A DNA stretch of 64,000 bases from JBEVJK01 sp963791325 (GCA_963791325.1 CAWBRU010000002.1:310001-374000); one strand, 5' to 3'. Positions 27,300-40,967 are shown, counted from the first letter of the stretch. Numbers and translations: made by a program. Notes: a model not told the origin generated them from the sequence alone.

Positions 27300-27859
27300 C
27301 AGCCGACCTCTTTCAATGCGAGCTTGAGCGATGCGAGTTTGGTTTTAAGCGAGGTGTCGATCTGACGCGAGCCGATCTTGACCACCAGTCCGCCGAGCAA
27401 TGACGGATCGACGGAGACATTGAGCGTCACGTCCTTGCCGGCGACGTCCTTGAGGGTTGCCTTGAGCTCCGCCTCCTGATCTGCCGTCAGCGCATGGGCG
27501 GTGGTCACCTCGGCAGCCGCCTGGCCGCGCGCCTCCGCGGCAATCCTCCGGAACGCCTTGATCATGCCCGGAACAGCGAACAGACGGCGGTTGCGTGCCG
27601 CGACGCGCAGGAAATTGCCGACCAGACCCACGATTTCGGCTCGATCGGCGACCGCCGATACGGCTTTCACCTGGTCATCGGCGGAAAACACCGGGCTGTT
27701 GATCAGCCGGAAAAGGTCGTCACTCTCCTCGAACAGACGCTCAAAGCGGGCGAGATCCTGGTCTACGGCATCGACCGCATTGTCTTGCTGAGCCAATTCG
27801 AACAGCGAGTTCGCGTAGCGTTCGGCGACACCGGAGATGGGCGAACTGGACTTGGCCAC
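27299..27859 (-). CDS. atpH: ATP synthase F1 delta subunit
   Basis: 186 residues. SGVAERYANSLFELAQQ and the C-terminal LLGGLVVKIGSRQIDTSLKTKLASLKLAL are the standard OSCP/delta signatures. It joins F1 to the peripheral stalk. First gene of the operon; the F0 genes (atpIBEF) are elsewhere, as is usual in alphaproteobacteria. A TTGACA hexamer lies about 50 bp upstream (27906..27911, minus) but no clear -10 was found. Confidence 0.95.
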
Positions 27860-28092
27860 GGACCGTCTGGTTCTCCGTCTAAGCGGCCGCAGATTCTGGC
27901 GCGAGTGTCAACTCTGGCTAAATCCTTGACCTTAATTGAATTTTCAGGTCTGCGCAGGAACCGGGCAAGACGCCCGGCCGACCCTCCTGTGCCGTCTAGC
28001 ACAGGCATCCAGCGACCGCAACACGCAGCAATACCGGGCTTTTCGGGCAGGTTTGCCGCAGCCCGGCGCAGCGTTCCGGCGCAGCTCGTGAT

Positions 28093-28488
28093 TCAGGCGA
28101 CAAAGCCGAAGAAGGCGACCAGCGGCAGCGCCGCAAGGCCGACTTCGACGATGAGACAAGCCCAGTTGTAGGGCGTATTGGCCCCGTCCGACATGATCGC
28201 CACCAGACGGCCGAAGGCGGTGAACAGCCAGGAGAAGCCGAGCGCCATGTAGAGCAGCGGCTGGGCCAGCAGCAGACAGCAGAGGCCGAGCCCGAGATAG
28301 AAGCCCGACATCGTCGACCGGCCTTCGGCGATCGCTTCCGGATGCTTGTCGACGGGCCGCAGCCGAAGCAGGCGAAAGCCGAGGCGCGGCGCAAACATCA
28401 GCAACAGCCCGAACAGCACGGTGACCGCGGCCGAGACGAATTGCAGCCACTCGCCCTGGCTCGTCGGCGATGGAAAGGTAAAGTCCAT
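28093..28488 (-). CDS. Small four-helix membrane protein of unknown function
   Basis: 131 residues from ATG 28488, chosen because GAGGGG lies 6 bases upstream. Four hydrophobic segments (VSAAVTVLFGLLLMFAP, FYLGLGLCCLLLAQPLLYMALGFSW, and two near the C-terminus ending VGLAALPLVAFFGFVA) indicate an inner-membrane protein. The family is not recognised with certainty. It lies 94 bp downstream of priA on the same strand and 233 bp upstream of the atp operon. Confidence 0.7.
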   Translation of the reverse strand: MDFTFPSPTSQGEWLQFVSAAVTVLFGLLLMFAPRLGFRLLRLRPVDKHPEAIAEGRSTMSGFYLGLGLCCLLLAQPLLYMALGFSWLFTAFGRLVAIMSDGANTPYNWACLIVEVGLAALPLVAFFGFVA

Positions 28489-28581
28489 TGCGTTCCCCTC
28501 GCAACGACGCATGAAGCGGCCGCATCTTAGCGCGGCGAAATTTGCGCGCCAGGGCCTCTGTCGCTGCGACTGCCTGGATTT

Positions 28582-30784
28582 CTACAGGAAACTCTGCGGG
28601 TCGATGTCGATCTGGACGCGCACCGAGCCGCGTTCCTTCGGGCCTTGCGCGAGCATGCCGCGGATATAGCCCTGAACGTCGGCACGGCGGCTGCCCTGGA
28701 CCAGCAGCCGGAACCGGTGGCGGCCGGCGATCAGCGCGAGCGGCGCCTCGGCGGGACCAAGCAGCTGGATATCGCCGCTCTCCGGCGCGGCCCGCCTGAG
28801 CCCGCGGGCATGGCCCTCGGCCTCCGCCTTGCTGCCGGCGCTGACGATGATCCCCGCCAGCCGGCCGAACGGCGGCAGCCCGCTGCGCTCGCGTTCGGCG
28901 ATCTCGCGCTGATAGAAGGCCTCGGCATTGCCCGAAACCAGCGCCTGCATCACCGGATGCTCGGGCTGATAGGTCTGCAGCAGCCCGAGGCTCCGCTTGC
29001 CGGCGCGGCCGGCCCGGCCGGTCACCTGGCTGAGCAGCTGGAAGGTGCGCTCCGCAGCGCGCGGATCGCCGTTGCTCAGGCCGAGATCGGCGTCGACCAC
29101 CCCGACCAGCGTGAGGTTCGGAAAGTTGTGCCCCTTGGCGACCAGCTGGGTGCCGATGACGATGTCGACCTCGCCCTTGGCGATCGCTTCGAGCTCGAGC
29201 CTCAGCCGCCTGACGCCGCCCAGGAGATCGGACGACAGCACCAGCGTGCGCGCCTCGGGAAAGGCCGCGACCACCTCTTCGGCGATGCGTTCGACGCCCG
29301 GCCCGCAGGCAACCAGATGGTCGAAGGTGCCGCATGCGGGGCACGCCTCGGGCTTCGGCTCGTGATGGCCGCAATGGTGGCAGATCAGCTGGCCGCGGAA
29401 GCGATGCTCGACCAGCCAGCTGGCGCAGTCGTCGCATTGGAAGCGGTTGCCGCAGGCACGGCAAAGCGTCAGCGGCGCGTACCCGCGCCGGTTGAGAAAC
29501 AGCAGCCCCTGCTCGCCGCGGCCGAGCGTGTCGGTGAGCGCGGCGATGAGCTGCGGCGACAGGAAGCGCCCGGGGCCGGGCGGCGCCCGGCGCATGTCGA
29601 TGGCGCGGACTTCCGGCAACGCGGCTGCGGCAAAGCGCGCCGGCAGCACGGTGGTCCGATACCGCCCCAGCCTGGCGTTGACCTTGCTTTCGACCGACGG
29701 CGTCGCCGACGACAGCACCACTGGGAAGCCGGCGATGTGTGCCCGCACCACCGCCATGTCGCGGGCGCTGTAGAAGACACGCTCTTCCTGCTTGAAGGCC
29801 GGATCGTGCTCTTCGTCGACGACGATCAGGCCGAGCTCGGCGAACGGCAGGAACAAAGCCGAGCGCGCGCCGGCCACCACCCGCACGCGGCCTTCGGCGA
29901 CTTGGCGCCAGACCCGTTCCCGCCGCCGCGGCGGCAGATCGGAGTGCCACTCGGCCGGCCGGGCGCCGAAGCGGCTCTCGAAGCGCGCGAGGAACGCCTG
30001 GGTCAGCGCGATCTCCGGCAGAAGGATCAGAGCCTGCTTGCCGGCCGACAGCGCCGCCGCAACCGCCTCGAAATAGACTTCGGTCTTGCCGGAACCGGTG
30101 ACGCCGTCGACCAGCGTGGCGCTGAAATGGCCCGCTTCGACGGCGCTGCGCAGCACAGCGACGGCCGTCTGCTGGTCGGGGCTGAAGTCGCGGCGCCGCG
30201 AACTCAGGATCAGGCGGAGCAACCACCGGCGGCGGCGGAAACCGAATCGGCTCGAGGGCACCTCGCGCGCTCAGCCCATCGACGACCCCCACCGAGACGC
30301 CGGCGGCATGGGCAAGACCCAGGCGCGTCCACGCCAGGCCATCTGCGCTCAGCGCCAGCACCCGCCGCCGCGCCTCGGTCAAGCGCTCCGGATCGATGCC
30401 GCTTGCTCGAACCCCATCGATCCACGGCTCCGGATCAAAGGCTTCCGGTGCCCGCAAAAGCATGCGGGCCACCATGCCGGGCGGGGTCAGCGTATAGCCG
30501 GCGATCCAATCGACGAAGCGGCGCATCTCGGGGCGGATCGGCGGACAATCGAAGGCATGGTCGATCGGCCGCAGCTTGCGCGCGTCGATGGCCTCGGTCT
30601 CGCCGTCCCAGACGATCCCGGCGACATGCCGCGGCCCGAGCGGCACCCGGACGACGGCGCCCGGCGGCGCCGCCATTCCCGGCGGCACGGCGTAGCTGTA
30701 GGGGCGCTCCGCCGGGGTCGGCACCAGTACCGGCACGGTCTGCGCTGTGCTCCGCGGCGCAAGCGCGTGCAAATCTTCTCTCAT
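28582..30784 (-). pseudogene. priA: Primosomal helicase PriA with a single-base frameshift
   Basis: Primosomal 3'-5' helicase that restarts stalled forks. The first ~199 codons (PVLVPTPAERPYSYAVP..., FPPPPVVAPPDPEFAAPR) are in one frame. The rest (SPDQQTAV, Walker A GVTGSGKTEVY, DEEHDPAF, zinc cysteines CRACGNRFQCDDC and CHHCG...CPACG, TQLVAKGHNFPNLTLVGVVDAD) is in the frame one base on. Removing one T at 30185/30186 joins them as EFAAPRLSPDQQ and gives 733 residues, the normal PriA length. Everything else looks intact, so this is either a recent +1 insertion or a sequence error. Without repair, the helicase part could only be made by internal initiation. Confidence 0.85.
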
Positions 30785-30874
30785 CGGACGTGACCTTGCC
30801 TCGAACTTCGTCTAGAGCAAAGACCGAAGAGAACGGCCGCTGCTGCCGTTGCGGAACAGGCGAAGGAGACGATC

Positions 30875-31528
30875 ATGAAGTTCTTTGTCGACACAGCCGA
30901 TGTGAACGAAATCCGCGAGCTCAACGACATGGGCCTGCTCGACGGCGTCACCACCAACCCCTCGCTGATCTTGAAATCCGGCGGCAAGATCGCCGACGTG
31001 ACGCGCCAGATCTGCGAGATCGTCAAGGGCCCGGTCTCGGCCGAGGTCACCGCCACCGAGTATTCGGAGATGCTCAAGCAGGCCAAGGTGCTCGCCGCCA
31101 TTGCCGACAATATCTGCATCAAGGTGCCGCTCACCCTGGACGGACTGAAGGCCTGCCGGGCGATCCGCTCGGACGGGCGCCTGGTCAACGTCACCTTGTG
31201 CTTCTCGGCCAACCAGGCGCTGCTGGCCGCCAAGGCTGGCGCCAGCTTCATCTCGCCCTTCATCGGCCGCATCGACGACATGGGCATCGACGGCATGGAA
31301 CTGATCTCCGAAATCCGGACGATCTACGACAATTACGACTACAAGACGGAGATCCTGGCCGCCTCGATTCGGACGGTGAATCACGTCAAGGAGGCGGCTC
31401 TGCTCGGCGCCGACGTCGCCACCATCCCGCCCGCCACGTTGAAAGCGCTGGTCAAGCACCCGCTGACCGACAAGGGGCTGGAGATGTTCCTGGCCGATTG
31501 GGCCAAGACCGGCCAGCAGATCGGCTGA
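30875..31528 (+). CDS. fsa: Transaldolase / fructose-6-phosphate aldolase-like protein
   Basis: 217 residues of the short (subfamily 3B) transaldolase type. It begins MKFFVDTADVNEIRELNDMGLLDGVTTNPSL, with Schiff-base Lys83 in CIKVPLT, SANQALLAAKAGA and PFIGRIDDMG. It would transfer dihydroxyacetone units in the pentose phosphate pathway or cleave fructose 6-phosphate; the two activities cannot be told apart by eye. It is divergent from priA with a 90-bp shared promoter region and monocistronic, followed by palindromic repeats. Confidence 0.92.
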   Translation: MKFFVDTADVNEIRELNDMGLLDGVTTNPSLILKSGGKIADVTRQICEIVKGPVSAEVTATEYSEMLKQAKVLAAIADNICIKVPLTLDGLKACRAIRSDGRLVNVTLCFSANQALLAAKAGASFISPFIGRIDDMGIDGMELISEIRTIYDNYDYKTEILAASIRTVNHVKEAALLGADVATIPPATLKALVKHPLTDKGLEMFLADWAKTGQQIG

Positions 31529-31550
31529 CCTTCCGCAACCGCTCGCGAGA

Positions 31551-31594
31551 GCAATTCCAGGAAAAGTGGGAACGGCTTTTCCGTCCGGAATTGC
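31551..31594. repeat. REP-like palindromic element
   Basis: GCAATTCC...GAAAAG at the left mirrors CTTTTCC...GGAATTGC at the right, with a small internal loop. The motif GGAAAAGTGG also occurs in 48870..48908. Elements with this core are dispersed in many rhizobial genomes (from memory). Just downstream of the transaldolase gene, it may also stop transcription. Confidence 0.65.
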
Positions 31595-31610
31595 GGGAAA
31601 ACAAAGACTT

Positions 31611-31649
31611 GGAGGGGATCACTGAATCAAGGAGACGGTGATCCCCTCC
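31611..31649. other. 12-bp perfect inverted repeat
   Basis: GGAGGGGATCAC (31611..31622) pairs perfectly with 31638..31649 around a 15-base loop. No T-run follows. It could form part of the preceding mRNA's 3' end, or a dispersed repeat. Confidence 0.5.
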
Positions 31650-31847
31650 AACAGCGTGCGGCGCGCGCGGATCCGCCGGCGCCGGCCGAAACGACCGGGC
31701 GCCTGGCCGTTAAACATTTTCTAAAATCCCCTGGGGCAAAGTGACGGTGGCTCAACCACGTTTCGTGGGCGCGGCTGCCGCAGGACGGCTGCCGGCGTAT
31801 GAGTGGCAGTCAGTGCGGCGGGTTGTTGTTGTTTGAGGGAGCGGATC

Positions 31848-32039
31848 ATGCAGTCGGACTTTGCAGCCGCGCGACTTTGCCTGGAACGGGCGCATTCGAT
31901 GATGAAGGGCGAGGATCCGCGCTCGGGCATGCTGCGCGAGGCGATCGAATTGCTGGTCGAGGCGGTGATCACCGCCGAGCACAGCCAGGCCGCCGCCGCC
32001 GGCAAGGTGGTGCCGTTTCCCAGCCGACAGGCGTCCTGA
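31848..32039 (+). CDS. Small conserved rhizobial hypothetical protein
   Basis: 63 residues from ATG 31848, preferred over an in-frame upstream start because AGGGAG lies 6 bases before it. Helical: DFAAARLCLERAHSMMKGED, REAIELLVEAVITAEHS, then a short tail KVVPFPSRQAS. Rhizobiales carry short proteins with a similar EALDLLIEAVATAEHS core and VIPFP tail (from memory). Function unknown; cytosolic. Confidence 0.65.
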   Translation: MQSDFAAARLCLERAHSMMKGEDPRSGMLREAIELLVEAVITAEHSQAAAAGKVVPFPSRQAS

Positions 32040-32045
32040 GCCGCG

Positions 32046-33041
32046 TCAGAGCGGCACGAATTCGGCCCGGGGATCGGCCGCAAGTGCCCTGACCGTATAG
32101 TCCTGCAGCCGGTCGGCGAGTTCGGCCGGGTCACCTTCCAGCGCATCGGGCGGGATTGGCCGGCCGACGGTGATCGACATGGCGCGGCCCTTTTTGTTCA
32201 ACAGCTCATGGAAGATCGTCATGTCGCGCAGGTCGGTCGAATATTTCGACAGCAGATAGAAAAGTCCAGAATTGCGCGAGGTGATATGCGCCGGCACCAC
32301 CGGATAGCGGTAGCGGCGGGCAAGGGTGACCAGCGAGCTCTGCCATGGCCGCTCGGTGAGCGCGCCGGCGTGCCAGTAGGCGATGCGGCCCGACGGAAAC
32401 AGCACGATCGCTTTGCCGGCGGCGAAGGCCCGCGCGGTGAGCTCGAGCGTGTCGCGGCTCTTGGCGTGCGATTTCTCGCCCTGCCGCCATTCGACGGGAA
32501 TGATGATGTCGCGAAAGCCAGGCGCCACCCGCTGGGCGTCGCGGTTGGCGTAGATGGCGATATCGGTGCGCACCGTCTTCAGCATGTCGAAGACCGCAAC
32601 CCCGTCGGCGATGCCGGTCGGGTGGCTGGGCGCCAGGATGAAGCCGCCCTCGCGCGGCAGATTGCCGGCGCCGGTCACCGTCACCTTGAGCGACAGCAAA
32701 GCGCTGAGATAGGCCATCGCGTCCCAGCCCGACAGAGCGGCGACGTCGTCGGTCATCAGGATTGCCTGCTTGTAGTGCATGAAGCGCAGCACCAGCGGCT
32801 TGAGCAGCGGCCAGAGCGGATGCTTCGACACCGTGGTGGTGCGTTCGGCCAGCATCTGATCGACGATGTGCGGCGCCGGGCCGGAGGCGAGATTGCCGGG
32901 CGCGAGCGTCTCGGCGAAACCGGGCGAGGTCAACGGCGAATCGATGGCTCCCCCTTTTCTCGACGCTGTTTCGCCGACGCCCATGACGGCCTCATGACGC
33001 TGCGCGCGACCATCCACAAGCTGCGACAGAAAACCCATCAA
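32046..33041 (-). CDS. 1-acylglycerol-phosphate acyltransferase-like (PlsC fold) protein
   Basis: 331 residues. The C-terminal two thirds hold a PlsC-type acyltransferase domain: block I HPTGIADG (His and Asp of an HX5D variant of HX4D), the FRDIIIPVEWR strand, FPSGRIAYW in place of FPEGTRS, and VPAHI. It should acylate a lysolipid or amino-lipid at the inner membrane, but the exact acceptor is unknown. Its start overlaps the lptE end by 4 bases, and lptE overlaps leuS, so the three form one minus-strand unit. Confidence 0.75.
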   Translation of the reverse strand: MMGFLSQLVDGRAQRHEAVMGVGETASRKGGAIDSPLTSPGFAETLAPGNLASGPAPHIVDQMLAERTTTVSKHPLWPLLKPLVLRFMHYKQAILMTDDVAALSGWDAMAYLSALLSLKVTVTGAGNLPREGGFILAPSHPTGIADGVAVFDMLKTVRTDIAIYANRDAQRVAPGFRDIIIPVEWRQGEKSHAKSRDTLELTARAFAAGKAIVLFPSGRIAYWHAGALTERPWQSSLVTLARRYRYPVVPAHITSRNSGLFYLLSKYSTDLRDMTIFHELLNKKGRAMSITVGRPIPPDALEGDPAELADRLQDYTVRALAADPRAEFVPL

Positions 33042-33578
33042 TGAGGCTTGGCCTTGAGAAGATCCTGCGCCACCGCCAGCCGAACGAGCTCGGCCAGTTC
33101 GCGGGCAGCGCGGTCCTCGGCGTCGCGCTGCGCCCTCAGATTGGCGTATTCCTGCCGCGGCGCATCGTATGACGCCGCGATCTGCCGGGTGCCGGTCGAT
33201 ACCGCCTGGCCGCCCTTGGTGAGCGTATAGGCGGCGGTCATCACGATCGCGCCGGCGGTCGGCTGGTCCTCGTCGTTGACCTGGATGATGGCCGTCGCCT
33301 CGTTAACCTCGGTGACGGTGAGATCGAGCGAGTAGGTCGGATTGGCCGGCTCGCCCTTGCCGCCGCCGAACAGGAAGATCAGATGGTTGCGCACCTGCTG
33401 GGCATATCGGGTGCTGACCGGCTTGACGGCGATCTGGTCGAGCGCGGCCGGAACGTTCGGTGCGGTGCTGAGGGCGGCGGTGTTGGAATAGAGCGGCCGC
33501 ACCGTGCAGGCGGCGAGCAGCGACAGCGAGATCAGGAAGGCGACGGCGAGGGCCGAGCTGGCAAGGCCGGGCGTTGGC

Positions 33579-33592
<14 letters not shown>
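33038..33592 (-). CDS. lptE: LPS-assembly lipoprotein LptE
   Basis: 184 residues. The signal ends in lipobox LLAAC (Cys29), followed by TVRPLYS, which is typical of alphaproteobacterial LptE. The later region is mixed alpha/beta (YSLDLTVTEVNEATAIIQ; QEYANLRAQRDAEDRAARELAE). It plugs the LptD barrel in the outer membrane for LPS export. Position directly after leuS, with a 14-bp overlap, is the classical lptE location. Confidence 0.88.
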
Positions 33593-36212
<2,620 letters not shown>

Positions 36213-36314
36213 GCCGTTGCCGATGTTGCCAAATGACCGGAATGTTGCAAGCAACACCGTTCAACACGGTTCGACAAACGCGTCAACTCCGGCAAAGGGA
36301 AGCGGCAGGGTCTC

Positions 36315-36977
36315 GTGAGCGACGTTTTGGCCAACTATCATGCGGTACTGAGCCGCATTGCCGCAGCCGAGGCCGAGGCGAAACGGCCGCCCGGCTCCGT
36401 CGGTCTGGTTGTCGTGACCAAGACGTTTCCGGCCGCCGCGGTGCGGCCGCTGCTCGCGGCCGGCCATCGCCGCTTCGGCGAGAATCGTGTGCAGGAGGCC
36501 GCGGCCAAGTGGCCCGAACTGCGCCGCGAGTTCCCCGACATCGAACTCCACCTCATCGGGCCGCTGCAGTCGAACAAGGCCCGCGAGGCAATTGCCCTGT
36601 TCGATGTGATCGAGACGGTCGACCGGGACAAGATCGCTGCAGCGCTGGCGGTGGAGAGCCGCAAGCAGGGCCGCGCGCCGCGGCTTTTCGTCCAGGTCAA
36701 CACCGGATCGGAGCCGCAGAAGGCCGGGGTCGAGCCCACCGCCGCCAAGGACTTCGTCGCCCGATGCCGCCGGCTGCACGGGCTGGCGATCGACGGCCTG
36801 ATGTGCATTCCGCCGGCCGAGGACAATCCTGGGCCGCATTTCGCCCTGCTCGACAAGCTTGCCGGCGAGGCCGGCGTCAGCGGACTGTCGATGGGCATGT
36901 CGGCCGACTACGAACTGGCGGTGGCGTTCGGCGCCACCTCGGTGCGGGTCGGATCGGCGATCTTCGGCGCGCGCTGA
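36315..36977 (+). CDS. yggS: PLP-binding homeostasis protein YggS
   Basis: 220 residues, alanine-racemase-like TIM barrel. Lys36 in VVTKTFP holds PLP; FGENRVQEAAAKW, HLIGPLQSNK, VNTGSEPQKAGV and SMGMSADYELAV follow as in the family. It buffers pyridoxal phosphate and amino-acid pools. GTG start. Divergent from leuS with about 100 bp between them. Confidence 0.94.
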   Translation: MSDVLANYHAVLSRIAAAEAEAKRPPGSVGLVVVTKTFPAAAVRPLLAAGHRRFGENRVQEAAAKWPELRREFPDIELHLIGPLQSNKAREAIALFDVIETVDRDKIAAALAVESRKQGRAPRLFVQVNTGSEPQKAGVEPTAAKDFVARCRRLHGLAIDGLMCIPPAEDNPGPHFALLDKLAGEAGVSGLSMGMSADYELAVAFGATSVRVGSAIFGAR

Positions 36978-36993
36978 GGGGACGCGCGGCCGT

Positions 36994-37266
36994 TCAGTTG
37001 AGCAGCAGTTCGCCGGCCACATTGCGCCATTCATTCGGCGCGATCAGCTGACGGTGGGTGTAGGCGACCGAGTGCAGCGGGCCGTCAAGCTTGGCGCGCC
37101 AGAAGGCGATGAAGCGGTAGAGCGCCGGAAATTTCGGCGCCAGATCGTAGTGCTGCCACACGAAGGTCTGCAGGACGTGCGGGTGGTCGGGCATATGGTA
37201 GAGAATCTGCGCGGTCGTGAGCCCATAGCCCTTCAGCATCAGTTCCAATTCGGCATTGTTCCGCAT
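36994..37266 (-). CDS. usg: Usg family protein
   Basis: 90 residues from ATG 37266, where AAGGGGA lies 6 bases upstream. LMLKGYGLTTAQILYHMPDHPHVLQTFVWQHYDLAPKFPALYRFIAFW matches the alphaproteobacterial Usg protein, first noted next to trp genes. Its biochemical role is unknown. Convergent with yggS. Confidence 0.82.
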   Translation of the reverse strand: MRNNAELELMLKGYGLTTAQILYHMPDHPHVLQTFVWQHYDLAPKFPALYRFIAFWRAKLDGPLHSVAYTHRQLIAPNEWRNVAGELLLN

Positions 37267-37536
37267 CGCGGGTCCCCTTCTGCCTTTTGTGCCTCCACAT
37301 CTGCCAGCCTGCGCCTGAATAATTAATCCTGTGTTCACCACAGCAAAGACCCTCTTTGGGATTATCGTGGAATCTCAACCTGTTGGCAGCCTACCTCCAG
37401 GAGTGCTAGCAAACGGTCCGAGGCACCGGGAAACCGAAGGTCGAGTAGCGCCGGCAGTGCCGACGCGTTATGAAAATCACCGTTGAAGCTCGAACCCCGA
37501 TCGGCCACCATGATCCGGGTTTGGAGGGAGGCAGCT

Positions 37537-39504
<1,968 letters not shown>

Positions 39505-39612
39505 GCCGTTCGCCTTTCGGAGATAACGCCGCGTCAACCAATGGCCACTTGCACATTTTCGCAAACGACCCCAACTTGGTTGCGTGTTCAACAACAGGAA
39601 GGAGGTGATCCG

Positions 39613-39684
39613 ATGTCGAGTGATTTCGTTTTCCAGAGCGTGGCCTCAGCGGATTGCCTCAGCGAAGGGCAGCCCCTTCGCTGA
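39613..39684 (+). CDS. 23-residue micro-protein (MSSDFVFQSVASAD...)
   Basis: ATG at 39613, seven bases after the GGAGG core of a 13-base perfect anti-anti-SD. It encodes MSSDFVFQSVASADC then LSEGQPLR and stops inside an 11-bp hairpin. A ribosome-binding site this complete is rare and argues that the frame is translated. The product has no recognisable domain, so it may act as a leader peptide or small protein. No downstream gene on this strand is within the transcript, which argues against ordinary attenuation. Confidence 0.5.
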   Translation: MSSDFVFQSVASADCLSEGQPLR

Positions 39685-39751
39685 CCGGCAGGACGCCGGC
39701 CGGCGACCCTTGCGGGTCACGGCTGACGGCTGCGCCGCGGACGAAACACGG

Positions 39752-39782
39752 AAGGCCGTTCCCGACCGGGAACGGCCTTTTT
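39752..39782 (+). terminator. Strong rho-independent terminator
   Basis: A 12-bp perfect stem (39752..39763 with 39768..39779), loop GACC, followed by TTTTT. It closes the small transcription unit at 39.6 kb. The A-rich other side may also help terminate the convergent minus-strand gene ending at 39820. Confidence 0.92.
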
Positions 39783-39819
39783 CATTGGGGGACGTCGACA
39801 TGTGCAGCAGGGCGGCAGC

Positions 39820-40086
39820 TTACATCCGCGTGTCGCCGGTCACCGGATCGATCTTGATCTCGACCTTGGCCTTGTCGGTCGTGTAATAGACGATGTCGTA
39901 AAAGCCGTCCTGGTCCCAGTTCACCGAATCGACATAGCGGAACTGGTCGCGCTGCTCGACCTTGGCCAGGATCTCCGACAGTTTGGTCGCCTTTTCGGGC
40001 GGGATCGGCGGCGCCTTGTCCTGCGCAGCCGCTGCGCTCGCCACCAGGATCAGCACCGACAAGGGCGCCCAACGGACAAAGCTCAT
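39820..40086 (-). CDS. Small secreted PepSY-like protein
   Basis: 88 residues: signal peptide (PLSVLILVASAAAA|QDK), helix ATKLSEILAKVEQRDQFR, then strands VDSVNWDQDGFYDIVYYTTDKAKVEIKIDPVTGDTRM, the helix-plus-sheet pattern and final DPVTG turn of PepSY domains. Predicted periplasmic. It follows the transglutaminase-like gene by 11 bp and is probably co-transcribed with it. Distantly similar in design to the PepSY protein at 17789. Confidence 0.75.
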   Translation of the reverse strand: MSFVRWAPLSVLILVASAAAAQDKAPPIPPEKATKLSEILAKVEQRDQFRYVDSVNWDQDGFYDIVYYTTDKAKVEIKIDPVTGDTRM

Positions 40087-40097
40087 GGTTTTCCTCT

Positions 40098-40967
40098 TCA
40101 GGCGATCATCGGCGTTGTCAGCGTGCGGTCGACCCCGTGCACAGGCGGCCGTGCGGGATGGCTATCCTGTTCGTAGGTCCACACCTTGAACGTCGTCAGT
40201 CTATGCGACCCGAACGTGTGGAGCAACGGCACGTCGGTCGCGTCGCGGCCCCGCGCCACGACGATCCGGCCGATCCGCCGGACATTGTGACGCGCGTCGA
40301 ACGTGTACCAGCGCCCGTCCAGGAAGGCCTCGAACCAGGCGTTGAAGTCCATCGGCGCCGGATCCGGCGGCACGCCGATATCGCCCATATAGCCGTTCAC
40401 GTAGCGGGCCGGGATGTTCATGCAGCGGCAGAGCGCAATGGCGAGATGGGCGAAATCGCGGCACACGCCGACGCGCTCCTCATTGGCCTGCGCCGCGGTG
40501 CGCGTCGAGCGGGCATAGCCATAGCCGAAGGAGAGGCGATTGTGGACATAGTCGCAGATCGCCTGGACGCGCACCCAGCCGCCGGGAAGGTGGCCGAACA
40601 GCCCCCAGGCGAGGTCGCCCAGATGGTCGGTCTCGCAGTAGCGGCTGCCGAGCAGGAATTGCAGGGTTTCGGGCGGCAGATCGCCGACCGGGGTCTCGCT
40701 GGCTAGCGTGTTGATCTCGTCCGGTTCGCCGCTGTCCTCGATAACCGCGTCATAGAGGATCCGGAAGCCGCCTTCCGGCGCCATGAACCGACGGCAGCTA
40801 TTGCCGAAACTGTCGGTATAGACACTGCTTTCCACATGCGGCGAGGTCAGCACCTTGCTCTGCCGCTTGATGTCGGCCTGGCGGGCGGGATCGATCTCGA
40901 GCAGCGAGATCACCGGCATCTGATGCGGGCATTCGATCGCAATTTCGTAGCCAAGCCTGATCAGCAT
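40098..40967 (-). CDS. Transglutaminase-like cysteine peptidase family protein
   Basis: About 289 residues. An N-terminal beta domain (LIRLGYEIAIECPHQMPVI, SSVYTDSFGNSCRRFMAPEGGFRI) precedes a transglutaminase core. The catalytic triad is visible as Cys in VGVCRDFAHLAIALCR, His in FDARHNVRRIGRIVVARGRDATD and the Asp/Asn region nearby; NAWFEAFLDGRWYTFDARH is typical. No signal peptide, so cytosolic. Such proteins may act as proteases or amidases on isopeptide bonds; substrate unknown. Start ATG 40967 has AAGGA about 10 bases upstream, and an in-frame ATG at 40985 is possible. Confidence 0.85.
   Translation of the reverse strand: MLIRLGYEIAIECPHQMPVISLLEIDPARQADIKRQSKVLTSPHVESSVYTDSFGNSCRRFMAPEGGFRILYDAVIEDSGEPDEINTLASETPVGDLPPETLQFLLGSRYCETDHLGDLAWGLFGHLPGGWVRVQAICDYVHNRLSFGYGYARSTRTAAQANEERVGVCRDFAHLAIALCRCMNIPARYVNGYMGDIGVPPDPAPMDFNAWFEAFLDGRWYTFDARHNVRRIGRIVVARGRDATDVPLLHTFGSHRLTTFKVWTYEQDSHPARPPVHGVDRTLTTPMIA

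Larger units (their letters stand above)
31529..31847. other. Intergenic region with two inverted repeats
   Basis: About 320 bp between the transaldolase gene and a small ORF. Contains a REP-like palindrome (31551..31594) and a separate 12-bp stem (31611..31649). No gene is supported in the remaining bases. Confidence 0.55.
39590..39782 (+). ncRNA. Candidate structured small RNA / leader with micro-ORF
   Basis: Begins around AAGGAGGTGATCC (39599..39611), the full complement of the 16S rRNA 3' tail. Perfect stem-loops follow: 39659..39684 (11 bp, loop CAGC), 39685..39699 (5 bp) and 39705..39718 (5 bp). A strong terminator ends it. A 23-codon ORF spans its first half, and the first stem covers the ORF's stop codon. 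No longer coding frame follows, so the unit is about 190 nt. The 5' end is a guess. Candidate for a dual-function or regulatory RNA. Confidence 0.55.

Noticed and set aside
27944..30180. Continuation of the N-terminal priA frame to 27944
   Set aside because: After the frameshift it reads Arg/Gly-rich nonsense over the helicase core, whose real frame is one base away.
28645..31641. 998-codon plus-strand open frame
   Set aside because: Mostly antisense to priA and then out of frame over the transaldolase gene; no motifs.
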